The notes beneath the pieces are model-generated. The model was not told the DNA's origin. It did not search any database and saw only the letters and a program-made list of their open reading frames with translations. A stretch of 64,000 bases of DNA from Burkholderia cepacia GG4. Lineage in GTDB: Bacteria > Pseudomonadota > Gammaproteobacteria > Burkholderiales > Burkholderiaceae. Below are positions 50,203 through 59,142 of this stretch, piece by piece. Made by a program: the position numbers and the translations under genes. The stretch spans positions 2,666,001-2,730,000 of the forward strand of contig NC_018514.1 in NCBI RefSeq assembly GCF_000292915.1. The letters run 5' to 3'. Every line of letters begins with the position of its first letter. The stretch's first letter is position 1.

Positions 50203-50274
50203 CGACCTGATCGCCGTCGCGGTGCGTGCATCGCGACGGTTTTGCACTGACTGACCGACCAAACCGGAACCGAC

Positions 50275-51459
50275 ATGACGAACCTGCTGATCCGCAACGT
50301 CCGCACGCACGCCGACGAAGCGCTCGACATCCTGATCGAAGGCGAGCGCATCGCGCGCGTCGGCCCGTCGCTCGACGCGCCCGCCGGCTGCGCGATCGAG
50401 GACGGCGCGCACGCGCTCGCGCTGCCCGGCCTCGTCGAAGGCCATACGCACCTCGACAAGACCCACTGGGGGATGCCGTGGTATCGCAACGCGGTGGGGC
50501 CGCGTCTCGTCGACCGCATCGAGAACGAGCGCAACTATCGCGCGACCAGCGGCCATGACGCTGGTGCCGCATCGCTCGCGTTGTCGCGCGCGTTCCTCGC
50601 GGCCGGCACGACGCGCATCCGCACGCACGTCGACGTCGACACCGAGGCCGGGCTGCGGCATCTGCGCGGCGTGCTCGCGACGCGCGAGACGCTGCGCGGC
50701 CAGGTGGAAATCCAGATCGTCGCGTTTCCGCAATCGGGCGTGCTCAAGCGGCCCGGCACCGCCGCGCTGCTGTCCGACGCGCTGGGCGCGGGCGCCGACC
50801 TGCTCGGCGGGCTCGACCCGTGCGCGATCGAAGGCGACCCGGTCGAGGCGGTGGACGTGCTGTTCGGAATCGCCGAGCGCCACGGCCGCGGGCTCGACCT
50901 GCATCTGCACGAGCGTGGGTCGATGGGCGCGTACTCGCTCGATCTCATCCTGCAGCGCACGGCCGCGCTCGGCATGCAGGGCAAGGTCACGATCAGCCAC
51001 GGCTTTTGTCTCGGCGATATCGCCGACCGCGAGCGCGATGCGCTGCTCGCGCGGATGGCCGAACTCGGCGTCGCGATCGTCACGACCGCCCCGGCCGCGG
51101 TGCCGGTGCCGTCGGTGGTCGCCTGCCGTGCGGCCGGCGTGACCGTGATCGGCGGCAACGACGGCGTGCGCGACACGTGGACACCGTATGGTTCGCCCGA
51201 CATGCTCGAACGCGCGATGCTGATCGGCATGCGCAACGATTTCCGTCGCGACGACGCGCTCGAAGTCGCGCTCGACTGCGTGACGCACAGCGCGGCGCGC
51301 GGTTGCGGCTTCGCCGACTACGGTCTGGAGGCGGGCAAGCGCGCGGACGTGGTGCTCGTCGATGCGCTGACGTTCGCCGAGGCCGTCGTCGCGCGACCGA
51401 CGCGGCGGCTCGTCGTGTCGTCGGGGAAGATCGTCGCGCGCGACGGCGTGCTGGTCTGA
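50275..51459 (+). CDS. Cytosine-deaminase-like amidohydrolase, copy 2
   Basis: This 394-residue paralog of the preceding gene shares the same architecture: H57/H59 in EGHTHLDKTHWG, THVDVDTEAGLRHL, HLHERGSMG and NDGVRDTWTPYG. The two genes are 72 bp apart and presumably co-transcribed. They may act on successive or related ring substrates, or form one heteromer. Confidence 0.85.
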   Translation: MTNLLIRNVRTHADEALDILIEGERIARVGPSLDAPAGCAIEDGAHALALPGLVEGHTHLDKTHWGMPWYRNAVGPRLVDRIENERNYRATSGHDAGAASLALSRAFLAAGTTRIRTHVDVDTEAGLRHLRGVLATRETLRGQVEIQIVAFPQSGVLKRPGTAALLSDALGAGADLLGGLDPCAIEGDPVEAVDVLFGIAERHGRGLDLHLHERGSMGAYSLDLILQRTAALGMQGKVTISHGFCLGDIADRERDALLARMAELGVAIVTTAPAAVPVPSVVACRAAGVTVIGGNDGVRDTWTPYGSPDMLERAMLIGMRNDFRRDDALEVALDCVTHSAARGCGFADYGLEAGKRADVVLVDALTFAEAVVARPTRRLVVSSGKIVARDGVLV

Positions 51460-51520
51460 GCGGCGCGTCGCCCCCGGGTATGATCGGGCTTCCTTAAGCC
51501 GGATCTCCGGGGAGACGACG

Positions 51521-52000
51521 ATGCGACGCACACGCATGATGGCGGCACGGGCCGCACGATGGATGGCCTCGGCGACGTTCGCGGTGACGGCCGCGCATGC
51601 GATGGCGGCCGGCCCGGACGCCGCGCAGCAGGAAGCGAATCGCCGCACGGTGCTCGCGTTCTACGAAACAGGGCTGAACGAGAAGGATGCGGATGCCGCG
51701 CTCGCGTATGTCGGCGACCGCTACGTGGAGCACAACCCGAACGCGGCCGACGGCCGCGACGGCTTCCGCAAGTTCGGCGCGTTCCTGCGCGACAAATATC
51801 CGCAGTCGCACAGCGAGATCAAGCGCTCGTTCGTCGACGGCGACTACGTGATCCTGCACGTGCACGCGGTGCGCGAGCCCGGCACGCGCGGCAGCGCGAT
51901 CATGGACATCTTCCGGCTGGAGCACGGCAAGATCGTCGAGCACTGGGACGTGAACCAGCCGGTGCCGGAGCAGGCCGCGAACGGGAACACGATGTTCTGA
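51521..52000 (+). CDS. Secreted NTF2-like (SnoaL) protein
   Basis: A signal-type N-terminus (ASATFAVTAAHAMAA) is followed by an NTF2-like fold with VLAFYETGLNEKD and YVEHNPNAADGRDGF. IVEHWDVNQPVP is the typical end of the SnoaL-like polyketide cyclase group. Such proteins are often annotated without a known reaction. It is 61 bp after the second amidohydrolase gene and convergent with the LysR gene. Confidence 0.83.
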   Translation: MRRTRMMAARAARWMASATFAVTAAHAMAAGPDAAQQEANRRTVLAFYETGLNEKDADAALAYVGDRYVEHNPNAADGRDGFRKFGAFLRDKYPQSHSEIKRSFVDGDYVILHVHAVREPGTRGSAIMDIFRLEHGKIVEHWDVNQPVPEQAANGNTMF

Positions 52001-52061
52001 CGGGCATCGGCTTTTCGGTGACGTCGCCTTTCGGCCGAACCCAATCCGCATCGCGCCGCGC

Positions 52062-52925
52062 TTACTCCTGCTCGTGCTCCAGCATCGAAGCGAGCGCTTT
52101 CGTCAGTTCGCTGACCATCGGATCGGCCGTCGGCCGATGCAGGATCGCGATGTCCATGTTCTCGATCGGCGCGAAGCCGTGCTCCTCGGTGAGTACCACA
52201 TGCTCGTCGGTCACCACGCGCGCGGGCAGCACGCTGATGCCGAGCCCGTCCGCGACGGCCGCCTGGATGCCGCTCAGGCTCGAGGTCGTGAAGCTGATCC
52301 GCCAGCGGCGGCCGCGTTCCTCGATCGCCTTGATCATGTCGTCGCGATAGAGCCCGCGCGGCGGAAACACGACGATCGGCACCGGGTCGAGCTCGATCGT
52401 CGGATGCAGTGCGCTGTCGATCCAGCGCAGCTTCTCCGGCCAGCGCACCACGGCCTCGCGGCTGTCGCGGCGCTGCTTGATCAGCACGAGATCGAGCTCG
52501 CCGCGATCGTAGGCCGCGCAGATGTCGCGGCTCAGCCCACACATTACCTCGAGCTTCACCTGCGGATGATCGCGCTTGAACGCGGCGAGCGCGTGGGTCG
52601 TGCGGCCCGCCGCGAAATCGTCGGGTACCCCGAGCCGGATTGTCAGCGCGACGGTTGCGCCCGACAGCGCTTCCAGCATCTCGTCGTTCAGCGCGATCAT
52701 GCGCCGCGCGTAGCTGAGCACCGTCACGCCGGCGTCGGTCGGCCGCACGTCGCGCGTGCCGCGGTCGAGCAGGCGATGCCCCGCGATCTCCTCGAGCCGC
52801 CGCACCTTCTGGCTGACCGTCGACTGGGTCGAATGCAGGCGCGCGGACGCTGTCGTGAAGCTGCCGCAATCGGCGACCATCACGAGCGCGCGCAGCAGGT
52901 CGAGGTCGAACAAAGGTCTATTCAT
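52062..52925 (-). CDS. LysR-family transcriptional regulator
   Basis: This 287-residue protein has the N-terminal helix-turn-helix (ALVMVADCGSFTTASARLHS, then TQSTVSQKVRRLEEIAG) and a LysR effector domain. The neighbouring amidohydrolase or NTF2-like genes are possible targets, but its immediate divergent neighbour is the ankyrin gene. No ligand can be inferred. Confidence 0.87.
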   Translation of the reverse strand: MNRPLFDLDLLRALVMVADCGSFTTASARLHSTQSTVSQKVRRLEEIAGHRLLDRGTRDVRPTDAGVTVLSYARRMIALNDEMLEALSGATVALTIRLGVPDDFAAGRTTHALAAFKRDHPQVKLEVMCGLSRDICAAYDRGELDLVLIKQRRDSREAVVRWPEKLRWIDSALHPTIELDPVPIVVFPPRGLYRDDMIKAIEERGRRWRISFTTSSLSGIQAAVADGLGISVLPARVVTDEHVVLTEEHGFAPIENMDIAILHRPTADPMVSELTKALASMLEHEQE

Positions 52926-53062
52926 TTCTGCACTTTTTTGGATTCGAACATTTCATTTCCAAATACGTGCGACGACTTTTAACATGGCCTGAGCCCGCGG
53001 GCAATCGCGGTTTCGCCGGACCCGGCGCGACTGTGCGGGCGCACCTGCATGGAGGACACCGG

Positions 53063-53737
53063 ATGTTTTTCAAACGACTCGCAATCATCGGCTCGTTTGC
53101 GATGACGACGCTCACGTCGGCCGTCGCGGCCGCCGACGGCGGCGCGCTCGAGGAGCGGCTGCGCAGCGCGGCCGATCGCGGCGATGCGGGCGAGGTCCGC
53201 ACGCTGCTGGAGCGCGGCGCGCAGATCGATTCGCGCGACGGGCAGGACCGCACGGCGCTGCTGCTCGCGACGCAAGGCGATCACGCGGAGGCGGCGCGCG
53301 TGCTGATCGACGCGGGCGCGGACGTCAACGCGAAGGATGCGATCCAGGACAGCCCGTATCTGTATGCGGGCGCGCGCGGTCATCTCGACATCCTGAAGAT
53401 GACGCTCGCGCACGGCGCCGACCTGCGCAGCACGAACCGCTATCGCGGCACGGCGCTGATTCCGGCGGCCGAGCGCGGGCACGTCGACACGGTGCGCACG
53501 CTGATCGACGCGGGCGTGAATGTCGACCACGTGAACCGGCTCGGCTGGACTGCGCTGCTGGAGGCGATCATGCTCGGCGACGGCAGCGCACGCTATGTGC
53601 GGATCGTGCAGTTGCTGGTCGACGCGAAGGCGAACGTGAACCTGGCCGATTCGAACGGCGAGACGCCGCTGCGGCATGCGCGCAGCCGCGGGTATGCGGA
53701 GATCGAGCGGGTTCTGGTGGCGGCGGGAGGGCGGTAG
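53063..53737 (+). CDS. Exported ankyrin-repeat protein
   Basis: A signal peptide (MFFKRLAIIGSFAMTTLTSA) precedes about five ankyrin repeats, seen as GDAGEVRTLLERGAQIDSRD, GDHAEAARVLIDAGADVNAK, GHLDILKMTLAHGADLRS and GHVDTVRTLIDAGVNVDH. It is probably periplasmic, where small ankyrin proteins act in stress protection or as immunity-type proteins. TGGAGG precedes the start. No partner gene is adjacent. Confidence 0.87.
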   Translation: MFFKRLAIIGSFAMTTLTSAVAAADGGALEERLRSAADRGDAGEVRTLLERGAQIDSRDGQDRTALLLATQGDHAEAARVLIDAGADVNAKDAIQDSPYLYAGARGHLDILKMTLAHGADLRSTNRYRGTALIPAAERGHVDTVRTLIDAGVNVDHVNRLGWTALLEAIMLGDGSARYVRIVQLLVDAKANVNLADSNGETPLRHARSRGYAEIERVLVAAGGR

Positions 53738-53738
53738 G

Positions 53739-54428
53739 TCAGCGGGGACGCGATTTGCGCACGGTACTGGTGTCGGGAAGTTGTCGGAGGAACTCGCCGG
53801 CCAGATTTACGCAATAGTCGAACGACGGCGTGTAGCCGAGTGTCGAGATATCGTCGAAGCGCGACTGAACGAACGCACGACGTTCGTCGAGCAGATGGAG
53901 GAAGGTGTCGCGATGGCGAACGAGAAATGCGCTTGCCTCGATCAGACTCTCCGGTTCTCGCTCGATGACCAGGCACAGATCGAACAGGTCTCGCGCGGTG
54001 GGGCGATCTCCGCGGTGCCACATTTTCTTGGCCACAATTTCCGCTGAAGTCTCGACCTTGACGACCTGGCCCATCAGCGTCCATTCGTCATAACCGGGGG
54101 ACATCAGGTTTCGTGAAACGACGAAGTCGATTTCGCCGTCGGGCAACAGCAATTTCACGAAACCGGCGTGTTCCTCGTACTCGTTCGTGATGTCGGATGC
54201 GGCGTCGCTGATGCGTGGGTTCACGTACCCGAGATACTGCGGGTCGGGAACGAAGATGTCGACGTCCTTGCTCATGCGATGTCCGTGACGCAGCATGAGG
54301 ACGGTGCCGCCGCCGAATGTCCAGAACGGACGGGACGTGCCGTGCGTCCGTATTTCGTCGATTAGCGTCAGCGCCTGACGGAAAAGGCCCTGCTACGTGC
54401 CGTCGGGCAAAGCAGCTGGTGCAATCAT
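53739..54428 (-). pseudogene. AbiEii/AbiGii-type toxin gene with amber stop at codon 12
   Basis: From the ATG at 54428 (GGAGGT upstream, overlapping the antitoxin stop by 4 bp) the frame reads MIAPAALPDGT, then TAG at 54393-54395. It continues intact as QGLFRQALTLIDEIRTHG, FWTFGGGTVLMLRHGHRMSK and DVDIF. GGGT and DxD are the nucleotidyltransferase motifs of AbiEii toxins. The next in-frame ATG (54296) is after GGGT, so a product from there would lack the core motif. Most likely the toxin is inactivated. Confidence 0.75.
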
Positions 54429-54904
54429 GCCCATACCTCCCGGTACAGATGAAGCGCCTTCGACCATGCGGCAAGGTTTTTCCAGATGGCGCGAAGCGGC
54501 GTGCCGGAGCGTTCAGCGGCTTCCTCGGCGGCCTTCACCACCACCGGCAGAGGCACCTCGTCGAGGATGACTGAAATCTGCGATTCGTATCCTGCAGGAA
54601 TCCGTCCCGTGGTCAATGCGTCGGCCAGCAGCCGCTCGGTCAATTCGCCCTTATAGCTGACGTTTGAACTCACAACAGCCTTGTAGAGACCGCTTTGGGC
54701 CTGTCGCGGCTGAGCCAGGAGTTCGATGCCGAGCACGCTGAGCAACGGGATCAGCTTGTTGATTCCGAGATCCTTGACCTTGCCGGTTTCCAGCTGGTTG
54801 ACCGTGAGGCGAGACAAGCCTGCGAGTTTTGCAAGCTGGGCCTGCGTGAGGTCGAGTTCGGCCCTCCGTTTTGCAACGGCCTGTCCGATTTCACGGAGTT
54901 GCAT
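54425..54904 (-). CDS. HTH-type antitoxin of the AbiEii pair
   Basis: This 159-residue protein has an N-terminal XRE-type helix-turn-helix (AKRRAELDLTQAQLAKLAGL, then SRLTVNQLETGKVKDLGI) and a C-terminal domain with no close assignment. Gene order, the 4-bp overlap with the toxin gene and a promoter palindrome fit a type IV-like AbiE arrangement in which the antitoxin represses its own operon. GGGAGGT precedes the ATG. Confidence 0.82.
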   Translation of the reverse strand: MQLREIGQAVAKRRAELDLTQAQLAKLAGLSRLTVNQLETGKVKDLGINKLIPLLSVLGIELLAQPRQAQSGLYKAVVSSNVSYKGELTERLLADALTTGRIPAGYESQISVILDEVPLPVVVKAAEEAAERSGTPLRAIWKNLAAWSKALHLYREVWA

Positions 54905-54936
54905 GTTGACCTCCCGGTGCAGGCGCATCGCGCGTG

Positions 54937-54958
54937 AATGTAAGGTATATCTTACATT
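54937..54958. promoter_or_regulatory. Operator of the toxin-antitoxin operon
   Basis: Perfect 8-bp arms AATGTAAG and CTTACATT flank GTATAT, 33 bp upstream of the antitoxin start. This is the expected place and form for an autoregulation site. Confidence 0.75.
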
Positions 54959-55393
54959 TCGACGATACGCGTCGCCACGCATGGTTGCGAGCGCAGTATA
55001 GGGTGCATGGACTTTACAGGCGGTCAAGTCTCTGGAACGGCGATGGTCGGCCGCGTTGTATAGACAATTCATCCGGACGGATATCCGCAAAAACTCGTTC
55101 TGTGGCAGCCAAGCATCACGCCGGGTAAACACTCGAAATTTAACGAAAATCCTGCGCTGATGGTCATTCTCCGACCGTCAACCCATCGTTTTGCCCTGAT
55201 TTCTCCCTCCAACTCCCCCCAATCCGTTCCCCCTCCATTTCCCCCGCTTGCGCTCAAAAATTGAGCGGTCTAGACTGCATCGCAGTTTCATCGAAGTCCC
55301 AGTCTTTCGCGTACCGCGCCGGGCATGCCGGCGCGACGCCCCCCAACGGACGCCCGGCGCTCTTCCGCCACGTCGAGACCACAAGGACAAGCC
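54959..55393. other. Intergenic region with 7-bp hairpin
   Basis: No gene is visible here. At 55251-55267 CGCTCAA-AAA-TTGAGCG forms an inverted repeat, preceded by a strongly pyrimidine-rich tract (55200-55245). It may belong to the promoter of the binding-protein gene downstream. Confidence 0.4.
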
Positions 55394-56197
55394 ATGAACC
55401 GCACTGCAAAGCTCCTCGTTACCGCGCTGGCGTTCGCGCCGCTCGTATCGTTCGCGCAGGACGCGTCGACGATCCGCTGGGGCATCGATCCCACCTATCC
55501 GCCGTTCGAGGCGAAGCAGCCCGACGGCTCGCTCGCCGGCTTCGACATCGACCTGCGCAATGCGATCTGCGAGGAACTGCATGCGAAATGCGTGTGGGTC
55601 GAGCAGGGCTTCGACGGAATGATTCCGGCGCTGCGCGCGCGCAAGTTCGACGTGATCATGTCCGCGATGACGGCCACCGACGAGCGGCTCAAGCAGATCG
55701 ACTTCTCGAACAAGCTGTATGCGTCGCCGGGCGCGCTCGTCGCGCCGGCCGGCTCGAAGCTGCTGCCCACCGCGGCGTCGCTCGCCGGCAAGCGCATCGG
55801 GATCGACCAGGGCACCACGCAGGAGGCGTACGCGAAGGCCGAATGGGCGACCAAGGGCGTGACGATCGTGTCGTACCAGAACCAGGACCAGGTGTATCAG
55901 GATCTGGTGAACGGCCGCCTCGATGCGACTTTCCAGGACAAGACGCAGGCCGGTTATTCGTTCCTGAAGACGCCGCGCGGCAAGGGCTACGCGTTCGCGG
56001 GCCCCGATGTGACCGACGTGCGCATCACCGGCTACGGCGTCGCGATGGGCGTGCGCAAGGGCGATGCCGACATGAAGAAGCGGCTGAACGACGCGATCGT
56101 CGCGATCCGTGCGAACGGCAAATACCAGAAGATCGCCGCGAAATACTTCGACTTCGACATCTACGGCGCGAAGCAGCAATTGACCTCCGCACCGTGA
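55394..56197 (+). CDS. Amino acid ABC transporter, periplasmic binding protein
   Basis: This 267-residue protein has a signal peptide ending FAQ and the family-3 solute-binding fold. WGIDPTYPPFEAKQPDGSL and GFDIDLRNAICEELHAKC match the lysine/arginine/ornithine-binding group (ArgT/HisJ). No permease or ATPase gene is adjacent, so it must use a transporter encoded elsewhere, or it is an orphan sensor component. Confidence 0.87.
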   Translation: MNRTAKLLVTALAFAPLVSFAQDASTIRWGIDPTYPPFEAKQPDGSLAGFDIDLRNAICEELHAKCVWVEQGFDGMIPALRARKFDVIMSAMTATDERLKQIDFSNKLYASPGALVAPAGSKLLPTAASLAGKRIGIDQGTTQEAYAKAEWATKGVTIVSYQNQDQVYQDLVNGRLDATFQDKTQAGYSFLKTPRGKGYAFAGPDVTDVRITGYGVAMGVRKGDADMKKRLNDAIVAIRANGKYQKIAAKYFDFDIYGAKQQLTSAP

Positions 56198-56236
56198 ACC
56201 CATGACCACGTGATTTACTCAATCGACAGGCAACCC

Positions 56237-57085
56237 ATGACGAGTATCCAGGACCGCGTCGCGAAAGCCGTGACGCCCGAACTGATCGCCGCCTTCCGTG
56301 ACGAAGGCGCCGTATGCATCAAGGGCATCTTCTCGCCCGACGAAGTGGCCGCGCTGCGCGCCGGCATCGACGCCAACCTCGCACAGCCGAGCGAACGTGC
56401 GAAGGTCGCGAGCCGGCCCGACGATCCGGGCTGGTTCTTCGAGGACTTCTGCAACTGGCAGCACAACGACGCGTACCGTGACTTCATCGGGCGGTCGCCT
56501 GCGCCATCGGTGGCCGCCGCGCTGATGGGCACGCAGACGGTGCGGCTGCATCACGACCACCTGCTCGTGAAGGAGCCCGGCACGCGGCAGCGCACGCCGT
56601 GGCATCAGGACCAGCCGTACTACAACATCGAAGGCGACGACAACGTGAGCATGTGGATTCCGGTCGATCCGGTGCCGCTCGAATCGACGCTGGAATTCGT
56701 CGCGGGTTCGCACCAGGGGCCGTGGCTGATGCCGCGCACGTTCATGGACAAGGAGGCGAAGTGGTTCCCGGAAGGCAGCCTCGCCGACCTGCCCGACATC
56801 GAAGCCGACCGTTCGGCGTTCCCGATCCGCCATTGGGCGCTCGAGCCGGGCGACATGGTGTGCTTCCGGATGCTGACCTTGCATGCGTCGGGCGGCACGC
56901 AGAACCGCCGGCGCGCGTTTTCGATCCGCTTCGTCGGCGACGACGTCCGTCACGCGCCGCGCCGCTGGAAGACGTCGCCTGACTTCCCGGGGCTGGCAGA
57001 TCAACTGCCGGACGGCGCGCCGCTCGAACATCCGCTGTTTCCGGTCGTGTGGTCGCGCGGCGCGGGGCAGGTCGGGGCGCTTTGA
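56237..57085 (+). CDS. Phytanoyl-CoA dioxygenase family oxygenase
   Basis: This 282-residue Fe(II)/2-oxoglutarate oxygenase of the PhyH family carries the H-x-D pair in TPWHQDQPYYN, a distal His in LTLHASGGTQNRRRAFSIRF and the 2-oxoglutarate Arg in the same block. It hydroxylates an unknown small molecule. I take the ATG at 56237, nine codons inside a GTG-initiated frame. The convergent HutC gene follows after a hairpin. Confidence 0.85.
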   Translation: MTSIQDRVAKAVTPELIAAFRDEGAVCIKGIFSPDEVAALRAGIDANLAQPSERAKVASRPDDPGWFFEDFCNWQHNDAYRDFIGRSPAPSVAAALMGTQTVRLHHDHLLVKEPGTRQRTPWHQDQPYYNIEGDDNVSMWIPVDPVPLESTLEFVAGSHQGPWLMPRTFMDKEAKWFPEGSLADLPDIEADRSAFPIRHWALEPGDMVCFRMLTLHASGGTQNRRRAFSIRFVGDDVRHAPRRWKTSPDFPGLADQLPDGAPLEHPLFPVVWSRGAGQVGAL

Positions 57086-57126
57086 GCGTCGCAGAACAAC
57101 GATATCCTGCGACTTCACGCGCGCGC

Positions 57127-57151
57127 CGGCCGCTTCTCGATGAAGCGGCCG
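57127..57151. terminator. Bidirectional terminator hairpin
   Basis: A perfect 10-bp stem (CGGCCGCTTC and GAAGCGGCCG) with loop TCGAT lies between the convergent oxygenase and HutC genes. Confidence 0.7.
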
Positions 57152-57185
57152 CCGCGCGTGGTCGTTTGCAAGCGTCGGCGAGCGG

Positions 57186-57923
57186 TCAGGTCTGGTGACG
57201 TCCGGCGCCCGGCTTGAAGCGCGAGCCGAGCCGGTAGCGGTTGCCCGGATGCAGGAAGTGCACGAACGTGACCGGCAGCCCGTTCGTCCAGGTGCGGCGC
57301 GTGAGCGTGAGGCACGGCTCGTCGGCGCGCATGTCGAGCAGCCGCGCTTGTTCGCCCGTCGGCAGCGACGCGTCGACGACGTGCTCGATTTCCAGTTCGT
57401 AGTGCGACACGTTGTTGAACAGATACTCGGACGGCGGCTCGGCCTGGAAATCCTGATCGATGAATTCCGGTGCGGCGACCGGGTTCACGTAGCGGTCCTC
57501 GAGCTGGATCGGGCGGCCGTTTTCCTCGTGCACGCACACCACATGAAAGACCGGCGTGTTGACCGCCAGCCCGAACGCGGCCGCGACGTCGAACGACGCG
57601 GGCTCGCGCGACTGGCTGAGCACGCGGCAGCGGTACTCGTGCCCGCGCGCGCGGATTTCGTCGCGGATGTGCGCGATCATCAGCAGGTTCGACTGCGGCT
57701 TCACTTCGGCGACGAAGGTGCCGACGCCCGCGATGCGCTTCAGCACGCCTTCCTCGGTCAGCTCGCGCAGCGCGCGGTTGACCGTCATGCGCGCGACGCC
57801 GAACTGCGCGGCGAGATCGAGCTCGGACGGAATGCGGTCCCCGGGGCGCCAGTCGCCCGAATCGACATTCTGGCGAACGAGCGTCTTGATCTGCTGGAAC
57901 GGTGCGGTGGCCTTTGTGACCAT
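57186..57923 (-). CDS. GntR/HutC-family regulator
   Basis: This 245-residue protein has a GntR winged helix (WRPGDRIPSELDLAAQFGVA, then RMTVNRALRELTEEGVLKR) and a UTRA ligand domain (ENGRPIQLEDRYVNP; ACLTLTRR-type end). It is close to HutC, the histidine-utilisation repressor that senses urocanate. No hut structural genes are in the window, so the target is open. It lies 44 bp downstream of the SDR gene. Confidence 0.83.
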   Translation of the reverse strand: MVTKATAPFQQIKTLVRQNVDSGDWRPGDRIPSELDLAAQFGVARMTVNRALRELTEEGVLKRIAGVGTFVAEVKPQSNLLMIAHIRDEIRARGHEYRCRVLSQSREPASFDVAAAFGLAVNTPVFHVVCVHEENGRPIQLEDRYVNPVAAPEFIDQDFQAEPPSEYLFNNVSHYELEIEHVVDASLPTGEQARLLDMRADEPCLTLTRRTWTNGLPVTFVHFLHPGNRYRLGSRFKPGAGRHQT

Positions 57924-57967
57924 CGGGGGATCCTTGGGGAAAGGCAACCGCGAAATTCTATCCCGGA

Positions 57968-58732
57968 TCAGGCCGCGGGCAGTTCGCGAACGTCGGTCGT
58001 CGGCACCGAACCGAACGCGTCGCTCAGCGCATAACCGATGAGCTGCCGCGCGGCCGCCTCGGGCGTCGAGAGCGCGCCGCTTGCCTTCAGCTCGTCGAAT
58101 TTCTCGCGCAGCGGGAAGTTCTCTTCGCTGGTCGAGCGGATCGTCGCCTGCATGCCCGTATCGACGACGCCCGGCGCGACGCTGCAGATCCGCAGCGCGC
58201 GGCTCGCATCGAGCGCGACGGCGCGGGCGTGATGGTCGAGCGCGGCCTTGGTCGCGCAGTAGACGCTCCAGCCCGCGTACGCGTTGCGCGCCGCACCGCT
58301 CGACACGTGCAGGATCCGGCATTCGGTCGTCGCGGATGCCGCTTGTGCGAGTGCGGCCGACAGCATCAGCGGCGCCGCGACGTTCAGGCCGACCGCACGC
58401 GCGACGATTGCCGGGTCCTGTGCTGCGAGCGGGCCGATCGGATCGACGATGCCCGCGTTGTTGAACAGCAGCACGATCGACGCGCCGTCGACGAAGCTGC
58501 GCAGCGTGTCGCCGGCCAGCCAGGTCGCGACGGCCGATGCGTCGGACAAGTCGAGTTCGGCTTCGGCGAAACGGTCGCCGGCGTGCGATGCGAGCGACGG
58601 ATGGCGGCTGCGCGAGACGCCGAGCACGGCGATGCCTTCCAGCAGCAGTTGTTCGGCGAGCGACGCGCCGAGGCCGCGCGTGTGTCCGGTGACGATGGCG
58701 CGCACGTGCGGCGCGGAAGAGGATGCGGTCAT
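57968..58732 (-). CDS. SDR family oxidoreductase
   Basis: This 254-residue short-chain dehydrogenase has TGHTRGLG (nucleotide loop), NNAG, the catalytic Ser in VSSGAARNAYAGWS and the Tyr/Lys pair YCATK, all intact. The pattern recalls sepiapterin-reductase-like SDRs, though the substrate is unknown. The ATG at 58732 is preferred to long Arg-rich extensions. It is upstream of the HutC gene on the same strand. Confidence 0.83.
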   Translation of the reverse strand: MTASSSAPHVRAIVTGHTRGLGASLAEQLLLEGIAVLGVSRSRHPSLASHAGDRFAEAELDLSDASAVATWLAGDTLRSFVDGASIVLLFNNAGIVDPIGPLAAQDPAIVARAVGLNVAAPLMLSAALAQAASATTECRILHVSSGAARNAYAGWSVYCATKAALDHHARAVALDASRALRICSVAPGVVDTGMQATIRSTSEENFPLREKFDELKASGALSTPEAAARQLIGYALSDAFGSVPTTDVRELPAA

Positions 58733-59142
58733 GGCGGTGAACGAGTGACGGGGTGAATGGGGCTGGCGAGCGGCGCGCATGTGCGGCGGCGCGGCGTGCG
58801 GGACGGGCGATGCGCGGTGTCGGCGTTGCGTGCGAAGGTGCTCACGCGCGGCGCCGCGTGCCGGGTGAACGCGTATCGTAGCGCCGGCATGCGCGCCGCG
58901 CAAACAACGGGGCGATGCCGGGCGTGTGCGCGGAGCATGAAGCGGCGGCGCCGCGTGCGTGCATCCCGGCGCGACGCCCTGCGGCCGATACGTTGGACGA
59001 AAGCCGGCTGCGGCAAGTCCGCGCGCCGTCGCGGCGAGCGGCGCCATGCCTCATGACGCGAGCTATCATATGGCTCGCCCGATCGCGACGCCGGACGGGC
59101 CGCGACCGTTTCCCTTCACCTGCTGCACGCTGCGACGCTACC
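58733..59142. other. Divergent intergenic region, nothing recognisable
   Basis: About 410 bp rich in CGCG, between the SDR and yceH genes. I see no conserved frame or hairpin of note. Confidence 0.45.
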
